From: STC-74 sp031423995
GTDB taxonomy: Bacteria > Patescibacteriota > Gracilibacteria > BD1-5 > UBA2023
Reading direction: 5' to 3'
Assembly: GCA_031423995.1 (NCBI GenBank)
Contig: JANPGO010000121.1
Location: 1 to 7,416 of the forward strand
Length of the DNA stretch: 7,416 nt
Part shown: piece by piece, positions 1 to 6,548 of the stretch
Layout of the letters: every line of letters begins with the position of its first letter
Numbering within the stretch: position 1 is the first letter of the stretch
The notes under the pieces: model-generated
What the model was told of the DNA's origin: nothing
The model's input: only the letters and a program-made list of their open reading frames with translations
Database searches by the model: none
Translations under genes and position numbers: made by a program

Positions 1-1227
1 CTTTGGTGCGAAATGATAGGTCGTTGTCTCAACTTCTGCTTCCTTCATCTGGCTTGCGACTGTTCGTTCCCAGATAAGTCGGTAGAGCTTTGCCTCCATG
101 CCGTCGAGATGAACAGAATCTGGAGTTTTATCGATATATGCTGGGCGGATAGCTTCATGTGCCTCCTGAGCATTTGCTTGCTTCGTCTTATATTTTCGAC
201 CATTTGGAAGCGAGTATTCCTTTCCATATTCTTGTTCGATAAATGTCCGAGCAGTTGCAATTGCAAGATCTGAAAGATTCACAGAATCAGTTCGCATATA
301 GGTAATATGACCATTTTGATAAAGCCGTTGAGCTATATCCATAGTCATTTTTACTCAATATCCGAGCTTTCGAGATGCCTCTTGCTGGAGCGTCGAGGTA
401 GTAAATGGAGCACCTGGTACTCGAGTAGAGGCTTTTACATCGGCATCCTGGAGCATAAAGTCTTCTCTTTGAGAAAAAGAAAATACAGCATTTCCTTTCT
501 TATCCTGTGTCGGCTTTACCTGAGATACCACAATTCCATGACGGGTAAAAAAACTCAGAGCATCCTGTTCCTGTTTGAACTTCTGATGCTTGCCTGCTAT
601 TTTCACGAGTTCGATAGTCAGGGAAGTACTTGATCCAAGTTTTGCTGAAATCTTCCATGATTCTTCAGGAATAAATGCTCGAATCTCCCGCTCACGTTCG
701 ACGAGAAGCTTCACTGCTACTGACTGAACTCGTCCAGCGGAGAGTCCAGATCGCACCTTGCGCCAGAGCACTGGGGAGACCTCATATCAGACAATACGAT
801 CGAGAATACGCCGTGATTGTTGTGCATTTACAAGATCGAGATAGATCTTGCGAGGATTCGCGATCGCATGCTCGATAGCCGTCTTGGTAATCTCATGGAA
901 GACGATACGATCAACCTTCGTAGGATCAAGCCCGAGGGCCATGCAGAGATGCCATCAGATCGCCTCACCCTCACGATCTTCATCGGTTGCAATCCAGATT
1001 TTCTCTGCCTCTTTTGCGAGCTTCTTCAGTTCAGTCACTCGTTTCTTCTTCTCAGAAGTGATCTCATACTCTGGGATAAATCCTCAAGGAATATCGACAC
1101 CTATATTTTTCTCTGGAAGGTCTCGAATATGACCAAATGATGCCTCGACCTTATAATCTTTTCCAAGGAATTTTTCTATAGTCTTTCCTTTTGCAGGAGA
1201 CTCAACGATGACAAGATTTTTTGACAT
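1..1227 (-). CDS. topA: DNA topoisomerase I (type IA), C-terminal part outside window
   Basis: Type IA topoisomerase, which relaxes negatively supercoiled DNA through a transient 5'-phosphotyrosine link. Read with UGA=Gly, 409 codons are visible from the ATG at 1227 to the window edge. The N-terminal TOPRIM domain starts MSKNLVIVESPAKGK (Glu9 catalytic) and has the acidic triad D82-x-D84-x-E86 in DEDREGEAIGWHL. The catalytic Tyr310 sits in ITYMRTDSVNLS, close to Tyr319 of E. coli TopA, and NAQEAHEAIRP follows. UGA codons occur at residues 48, 91, 147 and 291. Gly147 (DRIVGYEVSP) and Gly291 (KLGYGVKMTM) are positions where other TopA proteins have glycine. The remaining core and any zinc-finger C-terminus lie beyond position 1. 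The gene is divergent from the lipoprotein gene and has its own likely promoter at 1250-1279. No Shine-Dalgarno motif precedes the start. Confidence 0.97.
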
Positions 1228-1249
1228 AATGCAGAACAAAAACTGCTCC

Positions 1250-1279
1250 CTAATATGGGAACGCGATGAAAAAAGTCAA
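1250..1279 (-). promoter_or_regulatory. Likely topA promoter
   Basis: Read on the minus strand, a -35 TTGACT (1274-1279) and a -10 TATTAG (1250-1255) are separated by 18 bases. Transcription would start about 15-20 bases upstream of the topA ATG at 1227. The call rests on motif match and position only. Confidence 0.5.
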
Positions 1280-1411
1280 AAAGAAATAGTATTTCGGAGA
1301 AAAATGGGCGATATATCATCTCTAATCTGTATCCTTTGAACCCGCGGACCAGGCGAGCTCTCAACATGAGGCCAAGCTTTAACAAAATCGAGTGTATAGA
1401 AAGATCTATAA

Positions 1412-1430
1412 ATTGCAAATTATTTGCAAT
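1412..1430. promoter_or_regulatory. Perfect 19-bp palindrome (possible operator)
   Basis: ATTGCAAAT-T-ATTTGCAAT is a perfect inverted repeat with 9-bp arms around one T. Its right half contains TTGCAA (1424-1429), which would serve as -35 for the lipoprotein gene. Its left half gives the same hexamer on the minus strand. An operator overlapping a -35 is one reading; a symmetric pair of divergent -35 elements is another. Confidence 0.45.
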
Positions 1431-1450
1431 CAAAAAAAGTTGACTACAAT
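1424..1450 (+). promoter_or_regulatory. Likely lipoprotein gene promoter
   Basis: A -35 TTGCAA (1424-1429) and a -10 TACAAT (1445-1450, five of six consensus bases) are separated by a short 15-base spacer. Only 8 bases lie between the -10 and the ATG at 1459, so the transcript would be leaderless or nearly so. The same 8-base distance is seen at rnhB. Confidence 0.5.
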
Positions 1451-1458
1451 AACTGTAT

Positions 1459-1779
1459 ATGAAATCATCATCTTTTTTCTCTATGAAAAACCTCCATATA
1501 CTATTCATCTCTGGAGTACTATTCCTCAGTGCCTGTAGTCTTCAGATGAGTTCGACTCCAGATATCCCCTGAACACATCAAACATGAAGTACGAATACAT
1601 CATGAGAAATACACACTCAGACAGGAGTCGTACCAAAGTGAGTTGAAAAACAGGGAGAAGAGGTTGAGAAAGAAACAGAGGTTTCCATCGAGATACCCGT
1701 ATGAGGATCAGGAAATACCGATACAGGTACAGTGGTCGATACAAGCTTACAAGATATGAATGACCTTCTTGATAAATAA
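1459..1779 (+). CDS. Small predicted lipoprotein, unknown function
   Basis: This 106-residue protein is visible only when UGA is read as Gly (residues 38, 43, 49, 61, 82); the standard code would stop it after 37 residues. It has a charged N-terminus, a hydrophobic stretch (about residues 11-24) and a lipobox L23-S-A-C26, so Cys26 should be lipidated after signal peptidase II cleavage. The rest is Thr/Ser/Gly/Glu-rich and low in complexity, typical of an extended surface tether, and ends in an acidic DMNDLLDK. A second ATG at codon 9 would give a more usual 17-residue signal peptide. I chose 1459 because of the promoter 8 bases upstream. The gene ends inside a terminator hairpin. About half its glycines are UGA, an unusually high share. 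I do not recognise a family, so the function is unknown. Confidence 0.85.
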
Positions 1780-1804
1780 AATCTCCCAAAAGGGAGATTT
1801 TATT
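1775..1804. terminator. Bidirectional Rho-independent terminator
   Basis: A 13-bp perfect stem (1775-1787 with 1792-1804) closes an AAAA loop, with three G:C pairs at the tip and A/T tracts on both sides. It starts within the last codons of the lipoprotein gene and lies 17 bases from the end of the convergent CsoR-family gene, so it can serve both. Confidence 0.85.
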
Positions 1805-1821
1805 CTAGGAAATTCAGAAAA

Positions 1822-2088
1822 CTATCTCACTGTCTTGAGGAGGACTCGAATCTCATCAAAATCAACCTCAGAGAGTGCTGTTTTTTTCTCACTTGTCCGC
1901 TCAAAGGCACAGAGGATTTCTTCATTTGCTGCTTGACCCATAGCACTGCGAATAGCGGAAAGTTGTTGGACAATTTCTTTGACATTCGCTTCATCCTCGA
2001 TCATCTGGATGACACCACGAATCTGTCATTCGATACGACGAAGACGGTCAGCGACACGTTTTTTTTGGGCTATATCCTTGATTTTCAT
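1822..2088 (-). CDS. CsoR/RcnR-family (DUF156) transcriptional regulator, atypical ligands
   Basis: This 88-residue all-helical protein belongs to the family of small tetrameric DNA-binding repressors that sense Cu(I), Ni/Co, formaldehyde or persulfide. The family signature RLRRIEGQIRG lies at residues 15-25, and its glycine at position 21 is a UGA codon, so the standard code would hide the gene's start. Length matches the family. By manual alignment to M. tuberculosis CsoR, the ligand positions (Cys36, His61, Cys65) are replaced by Val, Ala and Thr. The only cysteine is in EILCAFE, one residue before the His61-equivalent. The signal sensed is therefore unknown, and it may not be a metal. The start at 2088 is the only nearby ATG before the signature. 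No transporter or sulfur gene is adjacent, so the target cannot be inferred from context. It ends with TAG. Confidence 0.9.
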
Positions 2089-2116
2089 AGTCAAAAAGAA
2101 TAGGGTTACATGTGGG

Positions 2117-2144
2117 AGTATATACAAAAAAATAAGATATGCAA
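2117..2144 (-). promoter_or_regulatory. Likely promoter of the CsoR-family gene
   Basis: On the minus strand a -35 TTGCAT (2139-2144) and a -10 TATACT (2117-2122, five of six consensus bases) are 16 bases apart. The leader to the ATG at 2088 would be about 22 bases. I see no clear CsoR-type operator palindrome around it. Confidence 0.5.
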
Positions 2145-2252
2145 GAAATAGTTTTATTTCTTTTGCAAATATCCAATAGTGATATCGCAAATTAGGTTTC
2201 TCAAATACATAACGGAATACATATTTTTGAAAATGTGTGGATTTAGTTTTTA

Positions 2253-2278
2253 AAATATCCTCTATTATGAGGATATTT
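2253..2278 (-). terminator. Terminator-like hairpin downstream of tRNA-Ser
   Basis: A 10-bp perfect stem (AAATATCCTC, 2253-2262, with 2269-2278) closes a 6-base loop. On the minus strand it is followed by TAAAAAC, so the U-tract lies mainly within the descending arm. It would end the tRNA-Ser transcript before the CsoR-family promoter. Confidence 0.55.
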
Positions 2279-2287
2279 ACTCTTGAA

Positions 2288-2310
2288 TTTCTGGCGGAGA
2301 GAGGGAGATT
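2288..2310 (-). repeat. Direct repeat: copy of the tRNA-Ser 3' end
   Basis: A 23-base exact copy of 2424-2446, containing CTGGCGGAGAGAGGGAGATT. The tRNA part reproduces the CCA end, the acceptor 3' strand and the 3' half of the T-arm. The similarity stops at the T-loop, and no full tRNA can be folded from what follows. It looks like an attachment-site-type duplication or the remnant of a second tRNA-Ser copy. Confidence 0.85.
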
Positions 2311-2392
2311 TACCCCTCTCGTGTGTCGTCTCGCTTCGCGGAGACTCGCACTCGGGAGTATGGCTCGTCCCGAATATTCGAGACTCACACAC
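2299..2392. repeat. Folded palindromic element between the tRNA-Ser repeats
   Basis: A GC-rich block with nested inverted repeats. GAGAGGG (2299-2305) pairs with 2314-2320. GTGTGTCGTCTCG (2321-2333) pairs imperfectly with CGAGACTCACACAC (2379-2392). Inside it are GTCTCGC-TTC-GCGGAGAC (2328-2345, one bulge) and TCGGGA/TCCCGA (2352-2357 with 2368-2373). It has no convincing reading frame. It would be transcribed as part of the tRNA-Ser trailer. It resembles REP/MITE-type DNA in architecture, but I know of no matching family. Confidence 0.6.
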
Positions 2393-2427
2393 ATTCTCAT
2401 CTCCAAGATGTTTTTTTGATTTTTTTC

Positions 2428-2515
2428 TGGCGGAGAGAGGGAGATTCGAACTCCCGGTATCTTGCGATACGCACCCTTTCCAAGGGTGTGCACTAGGCCA
2501 CTATGCGACCTCTCC
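2428..2515 (-). tRNA. tRNA-Ser (GGA anticodon)
   Basis: This 88-nt gene includes an encoded CCA. The acceptor stem GGAGAGG pairs with UCUCUCC (one G-U), with discriminator G. The anticodon stem CACCC/GGGTG holds the loop TTGGAAA, giving anticodon GGA for codons UCC and UCU. A long variable arm (class II, as expected for Ser) reads TGCGTATCGCAAGATAC. The T-arm is GGGAG-TTCGAAT-CTCCC. The last part of the gene is repeated exactly at 2288-2310. Confidence 0.96.
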
Positions 2516-2534
2516 AGAAATGAACTGCAGGCAG

Positions 2535-2562
2535 ATTCTATAAAAAATAAGGGAATTTGCAA
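2535..2562 (-). promoter_or_regulatory. Likely tRNA-Ser promoter
   Basis: On the minus strand a -35 TTGCAA (2557-2562) and a -10 TAGAAT (2535-2540, five of six consensus bases) have a 16-base spacer. Transcription would begin about 12 bases before the mature tRNA 5' end at 2515. Confidence 0.5.
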
Positions 2563-2567
2563 ATTCC
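2552..2567. promoter_or_regulatory. Perfect 16-bp palindrome over the tRNA-Ser -35
   Basis: GGAATTTGCAAATTCC is fully self-complementary and shares the core ATTTGCAAAT with the halves of the palindrome at 1412-1430. It covers the -35 of the likely tRNA-Ser promoter and lies about 70 bases upstream of the jag start. It could be an operator or a chance AT-rich palindrome. Confidence 0.4.
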
Positions 2568-2601
2568 TTCGAAGAAAATTTCCATTTTCCCAATATTTTT
2601 A

Positions 2602-2607
2602 TATACT
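2602..2607 (+). promoter_or_regulatory. Possible -10 box for the jag cluster
   Basis: TATACT lies 28 bases upstream of the ATG at 2636. Any -35 (around 2579-2585) is poor, so this is a weak call. Confidence 0.3.
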
Positions 2608-2635
2608 ATTGCCAATAATTTTATCGTATCAACGT

Positions 2636-3163
2636 ATGCAGGAACTTTTTGAACAGTTTTTCCAAGGACTTGGCATCAATGTCTGAATAGTCGAAGTGAT
2701 CGATTCTGGGAATGATATTTCCGTTCGTCTTGAGACAACCGACTCACCCCTCATTATCGGAATGCATGGAAAAAATCTAGAAATATTCCAGCATCTCCTC
2801 AGTAGAATGGCAGAGAAAAAGACAGGTCAATTTATCCACCTTCACCTCGAAGTCAATGATTATATGAAGTCAAAAGATGAACGACTCTTTCGGTTTCTCG
2901 ATTCCAAAATTGCCTTCGTGATGGAAAGTGGAAAAGTCGCTCGAATACCGAATCTCAATTCCTACGAACGAAAAAAAGCCCATAACTACATTTCAGAGAA
3001 GCACATCGAATGAATCAGTACAAAAAGTGATGGTGAAGGCATAGAACGTGCACTCTTTATCTCCTATACTGGAGCAATTGTAGTCGCAAAGAAATCATCA
3101 ACGATACTCACGAATTCAAAAACATTGGGAGATGATCTTTCTGAAGATGGAATTGGAATATAA
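2636..3163 (+). CDS. jag: Jag/KhpB-type KH-R3H RNA-binding protein
   Basis: This 175-residue protein has the domain order of Jag/KhpB/EloR, RNA-binding proteins linked in Firmicutes to cell elongation and division and often encoded near yidC. A type II KH domain carries the GxxG loop as GMHG (42-45) after the strand ISVRLET and before a long helix. The R3H domain spans about 103-145, with R112-x3-H116 in NSYERKKAH and the conserved STKSDGEGIERALFI. UGA encodes Gly17 and Gly126; the standard code would break the gene at both. The N-terminal Jag_N domain of longer family members is missing. About 30 polar residues follow R3H. I chose the ATG at 2636 because the conserved part begins right behind it; no Shine-Dalgarno motif is present. 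It leads a three-gene cluster and ends 10 bases before the next start. Confidence 0.92.
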
Positions 3164-3173
3164 TACTGCATCT

Positions 3174-4289
3174 ATGAGAAATAGAACTACATTCCATTCT
3201 CACATATATAGAATTTTTTTTCTCATAGCTCTTGGAGGATCATTTTTTTCATTCTATCGAATCAATACAGGAAATCTCTATACTGAATACGAGAGCCTCT
3301 GGGACTATAGACGTCTCCATCCAGAATTCCAACCCCAAGAAAAAACGGTGAGAATCTTTGATGCTGGACATACGACAACCTATGCAGATATGCTCTGGGT
3401 CAATCTCATCCAGTACATAGCAGACAATATTGGAAATGGGATGTATGTAGACTATGCGCCTCCACTTCTTGATACCATTTCTCGGCTCCATCCTCACTTC
3501 ACACGGAGTTATACACTTGCCCTCCTCCTCACTCCTTCACTTGACCCAAATAGTATCAGTTTCGCAACGAAAAATATAGGTATAGGCGAAAAAACCTTCG
3601 AGATCGGACTTCGAGGAATCCAAGAGAATTGTGATGAGAAAAAGGTTTCGGAAGTTCTCTCCGGGTGAGTTGCACTCCATCCATGGAATCGAAGTGATCT
3701 TCACAACTCGTGTACTGATGGATTTATCCCATATTATCTTGCCTTTGTCGCTGATGGACTTGGAAAACGTGATCTTGCCTCAAGATACTATGCCCTCGCG
3801 AGCACCAATGATGATTCACCAAAAGCCTCTCAATATCTCTCGATCATCATGCATGGGAAATCTGGGAACAGAAGGGATGCAGCTCTGCAATTCTTTCTCA
3901 TCTGATCAAGTGGGTATGATGAAGCGCCATATATCTGTCGTCAGAACTCTACAGACATTATACAACTTCTCCTCAAAAAAGAATCCCTTACAGAATGAGA
4001 TATAGATAAAATAAAGAATATTGAAGCTCATCTTACTGAACCACAGGATAGCGACAATCCTCTCGCAAAAAGTATAACCAATTGCTATGAATCAACCAAT
4101 CGTGGTATCAAACAGTCCTATCTCGCCTATATCACCGAACACGCCATGGCACATCCAGAGATTAAAACTGGATCGTGACTTATTGACCAACATATTATCA
4201 AGAGTATACCCTTTCCAAAAGGATATACTCACTATACAATAGAAAGGCTCATCTGATGAGATTGGGGATATCGTGTTATTACTCCTTAG
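3174..4289 (+). CDS. Membrane-anchored TPR-like protein, unknown function
   Basis: A 371-residue protein with six UGA-Gly codons (165, 244, 275, 335, 361, 362). One hydrophobic segment (about residues 11-28) should be an uncleaved N-terminal anchor, leaving the rest outside the cytoplasm. The segment YADMLWVNLIQYI, then PPLLDTISRLHPHFTRSYTLALLL, recalls a widespread bacterial family of membrane-anchored TPR proteins with an ADxLWLRAxQY motif and an LDP-x-F-x-x-x-Y repeat. A further helical repeat follows (IPYYLAFVADGLGKRDLASRYYALA). The reading frame is uninterrupted across 3666, where the standard code stops it. The start is uncertain: an ATG at 3132 would add 14 residues and overlap jag by 32 bases. 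I prefer 3174, 10 bases past the jag stop, which puts few residues before the anchor. Likely co-transcribed with jag; function not known. Confidence 0.85.
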
Positions 4290-4305
4290 ATATAACCTCA
4301 TTATT

Positions 4306-4674
4306 ATGCTTTCTTTTGATCCAAAAACTCGAAAATCGTGGAATGAGCGGAATATCACTGATATTTCCTGTTCTTTCATCAACTCTGGCTGTGAATGAAC
4401 AACGCTCCTCATCGAAGAATGAAGTCAGACCTGAGAAGTCGTGTTGGGAATCAATAGTTCTCCCGTGCTTTGTCATGGGGCGAATGATATGTTTGAGATA
4501 ATAGACTGAGGATACATTACGAAAACTGGAGACAAATGGATCCTCTCAAGTACAAAAGTCCTGACACATTGTGGATGTGGGAAAAGTTTTGCTCTCAAGA
4601 CAGGAAAACCTATGAATGATAAGATTCGACTGCTTCGTTCAAGACTCGAAAAACAAAATCACAAACATCATTAA
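4306..4674 (+). CDS. IscA/HesB-family Fe-S cluster assembly protein
   Basis: A 122-residue protein of the A-type carrier family (IscA, SufA, ErpA, HesB), which binds Fe-S clusters or iron through three conserved cysteines. These are visible as Cys29 in SGCEG and Cys89/Cys91 in HCGCGKSF, matching Cys35, Cys99 and Cys101 of E. coli IscA with slightly shorter spacing. UGA encodes Gly31, 39, 43 and 68, so under the standard code the gene is not seen at all. The central loop (CHGANDMFEIIDGG) carries an extra cysteine, Cys56, and Cys22 is also additional. The C-terminus past the CGCG motif extends by about 30 basic residues ending NHKHH. The gene begins 16 bases after the upstream stop without a Shine-Dalgarno site, so it is probably in the jag transcript. 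Which A-type subfamily it belongs to is unclear. Confidence 0.88.
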
Positions 4675-4675
4675 A

Positions 4676-4700
4676 AAAATCCCGCTACTCACGGGATTTT
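4676..4700. terminator. Bidirectional Rho-independent terminator
   Basis: A perfect 9-bp stem AAAATCCCG/CGGGATTTT closes a 7-base loop, with an A-tract on the left and a T-tract on the right. It lies between the convergent ends of the IscA-like gene (4674) and the exported-protein gene (4725) and can stop transcription from both. Confidence 0.85.
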
Positions 4701-4724
4701 AGAAACACAGCACAACACATCATA

Positions 4725-5798
4725 TTATTTTCCAGAACAGACCGCTGCATACTTTGAAACAAGGGAACTATCCTTGCTATAAGTTGCAATTACTTGGGCA
4801 TCACAGGCAGTTTGCTTATCGAGTTTCCCAAGTAACTGGATTTTGGAAATCTCAGTCAGTGAATCAGTATACTTCCCGATGATGAAGTACGTGCGGTAGC
4901 GTATACGGAGGAGATCATACGTTGGGGCATTTGAGGTGAGATAATTATTCGAAAGTGCAATCACGGAGAGATACCGTTTCTCAGAGTATGCCTTCTCAAT
5001 ATCAGAGAATGCAACCGTCGATGGAGTTGATGAAGTTGGATTTTGTTCACCAGAAACTGTTGTTTGAGTTGTCGTACTCGATCCTACAGTTGCCGTTGCT
5101 GGAGGACTGACTGGACCGACAGAAAATGGATCACGAACAAAAGTACGAGCCGCTCACGCAAATGGGTTAGATCCACTTTTTGTCTTATAGGTCTCAGTCT
5201 TTTTATTGTATTCGAAAAGTCCTACGAGCTTACGGCGGTATTCGTTCTTCTCGAACTGGTAGAGGATCTTGGAATCATAGATCCCTGCAATTCCTGTTCC
5301 ATAGACAATATCAACAAAGACACTATCTCCCGAGCCTGATTGCACGAATTCATATCCACCAATCCGAGCATTCTCGGGAAGTACGTATGCCTTTCTAATA
5401 TCTTTCCATTCTTTATTGATACGGATGACAAATCCTGCAACATCCTTTCCATATTGGCTTGTAAGTGATTTTTGGATCTCACCAGTAGCACTGACAGGAA
5501 CTGGCGGTGGTGTGAGAATACCCGTGAGATAAACCGTTGGAATACTCGTGCTAATACCTGTCTGAACAAGGGCTCAGGAGTATTCTGTGAGTGAAATCTT
5601 GATCCCTGCTTTCGCCATCTCATTGCGAAGTATTGCATTCTCAGATTCAAGTTGCTTGATTCGAGCTTCACTCTGACTGACAATGAGGATGAGTTGTCTG
5701 AGTGTATCCTCAGTCGAAAGAGTTCCAGATTCAGCATAGAGCATTGCTGGAGCGATCGTCGAAACAATGAGAAAAAGGGAAAAGAGTTTTGTTCGCAT
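4725..5798 (-). CDS. Exported coiled-coil/TPR-like protein, unknown function
   Basis: A 357-residue protein with two UGA-Gly codons (75 and 215). It has a clear Sec signal peptide: MRTK, then a hydrophobic core to about residue 18, with likely cleavage after A22 in MLYA-ES. A heptad-like helix (about 30-67, EDTLRQLILIVSQSEARIKQ onward) suggests a coiled coil and oligomerisation. A compact alpha/beta-like region follows (about 95-205, including FVIRINKEWKDIRKAYVLPE and GSGDSVFVDIVYG). A Thr/Ser/Pro linker (about 222-260) leads to helical TPR-like hairpins at the C-terminus (about 264-355). Two cysteines near the end could form a disulfide. It lies 28 bases behind rnhB on the same strand and is probably co-transcribed; TATATT in the gap is a weak alternative -10. 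I do not recognise a family; a cell-envelope structural or adaptor role is only a guess. Confidence 0.85.
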
Positions 5799-5826
5799 AG
5801 AATCAACTAAGGTGATAATATATAAA

Positions 5827-6540
5827 CTATAATGACAGAGTTGGAGAAATCAACCTTTTCACAGGGGCATAGCTCTTGCGATGTATAGGAGTTATCCCAT
5901 AATTAATAAGTGCATCATGATGTTTCCTCGTTCCATAGCCCTTATGCTTGTCAAATGAGTACTCTGGGAAATCCTCATGAAAATCACACATCATACGATC
6001 CCTGAGTACTTTTGCGACAATAGATGCAGCAGAAATGGCTAATGAACTTTTGTCTCCTCCAATTCGATAATGTATTTTGATCCGCTCCTGGCCTGACATC
6101 TGATATTTTGCTTTTTTTATTGGATTGAGTTTTTGGAAGTCATACCCAATATCTACCTCCCCGATATCGAATTGATAATTATCACACCCATCGATAAATA
6201 TTTCGACTGAATCATATTCATGCGTAAACTGCAAGAGTGACAAGAGAACGTCCTGCATACACTGACGATTCGATTCACGTATTCCCACGACATCAATATG
6301 TGTAGCATCACGATATGCGAAGGCAAATTGGCATTCATTTCGGTACTGGAGTCGCTCTATTTCTGCAAAGAGCCTTTCTCGTATTGATTCAGATAAAAGT
6401 TTGGAATCATTGAGTCCATCGAGTCAATCCAGGATTTTCGATGCAATGGTACAATCTGCCATCCATCCTCCTGCAACAATGGGTCAGGCCCATGGACCAC
6501 GACCGGCTTCATCGATGCCGATAATATAGTGTTTCTTCAT
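5827..6540 (-). CDS. rnhB: Ribonuclease HII
   Basis: Endonuclease that cuts the RNA strand of RNA/DNA hybrids and starts removal of misincorporated ribonucleotides. The 237-residue frame needs two UGA-Gly codons: Gly19 in the signature GIDEAGRGPWAGP and Gly39 in LDGLDGLNDSK, both conserved family positions. The metal-binding acids are visible as D10, E11, D117 (FIDG) and D163 (GGDK), followed by ISAASIVAKVLRD (to D181) and the terminal HKGYGTRKHHDAL, GITPIHRKSYAPVK. D117 to D163 is 46 residues against 18 in E. coli, so about 28 residues are inserted between two active-site positions. Total length is accordingly greater than the 198 residues of the E. coli enzyme. The start at 6540 lies 8 bases after a good -10 box, implying a leaderless mRNA. 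The gene is divergent from rnpB and ends in TAG. Confidence 0.97.
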
Positions 6541-6548
6541 GAAGAACG

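Noticed and set aside
1326..1385. Possible tRNA on the minus strand (GGGTTCAAA resembling a T-loop)
   Set aside because: No T-stem can be paired around it and no acceptor stem closes, so it is not called as a tRNA.
1176..1508. A 110-codon open frame on the minus strand across the topA upstream region
   Set aside because: It overlaps the topA start and the lipoprotein gene in antisense, has no family features, and its composition looks like AT-rich chance coding.
2237..2543. Plus-strand frames over the tRNA-Ser repeats (AERGRFELP-type peptides)
   Set aside because: These are antisense translations of tRNA and palindromic DNA, a known annotation artefact.
2026..2562. A long minus-strand frame running through the tRNA-Ser region into the CsoR-family gene
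   Set aside because: It passes through tRNA-Ser, the folded repeat and a terminator; only the part from the ATG at 2088 matches a protein family.
3132..4005. Frameshifted or split pseudogenes in the jag downstream region under the standard code
   Set aside because: All breaks are UGA codons in a single continuous frame; with UGA=Gly the gene is intact.
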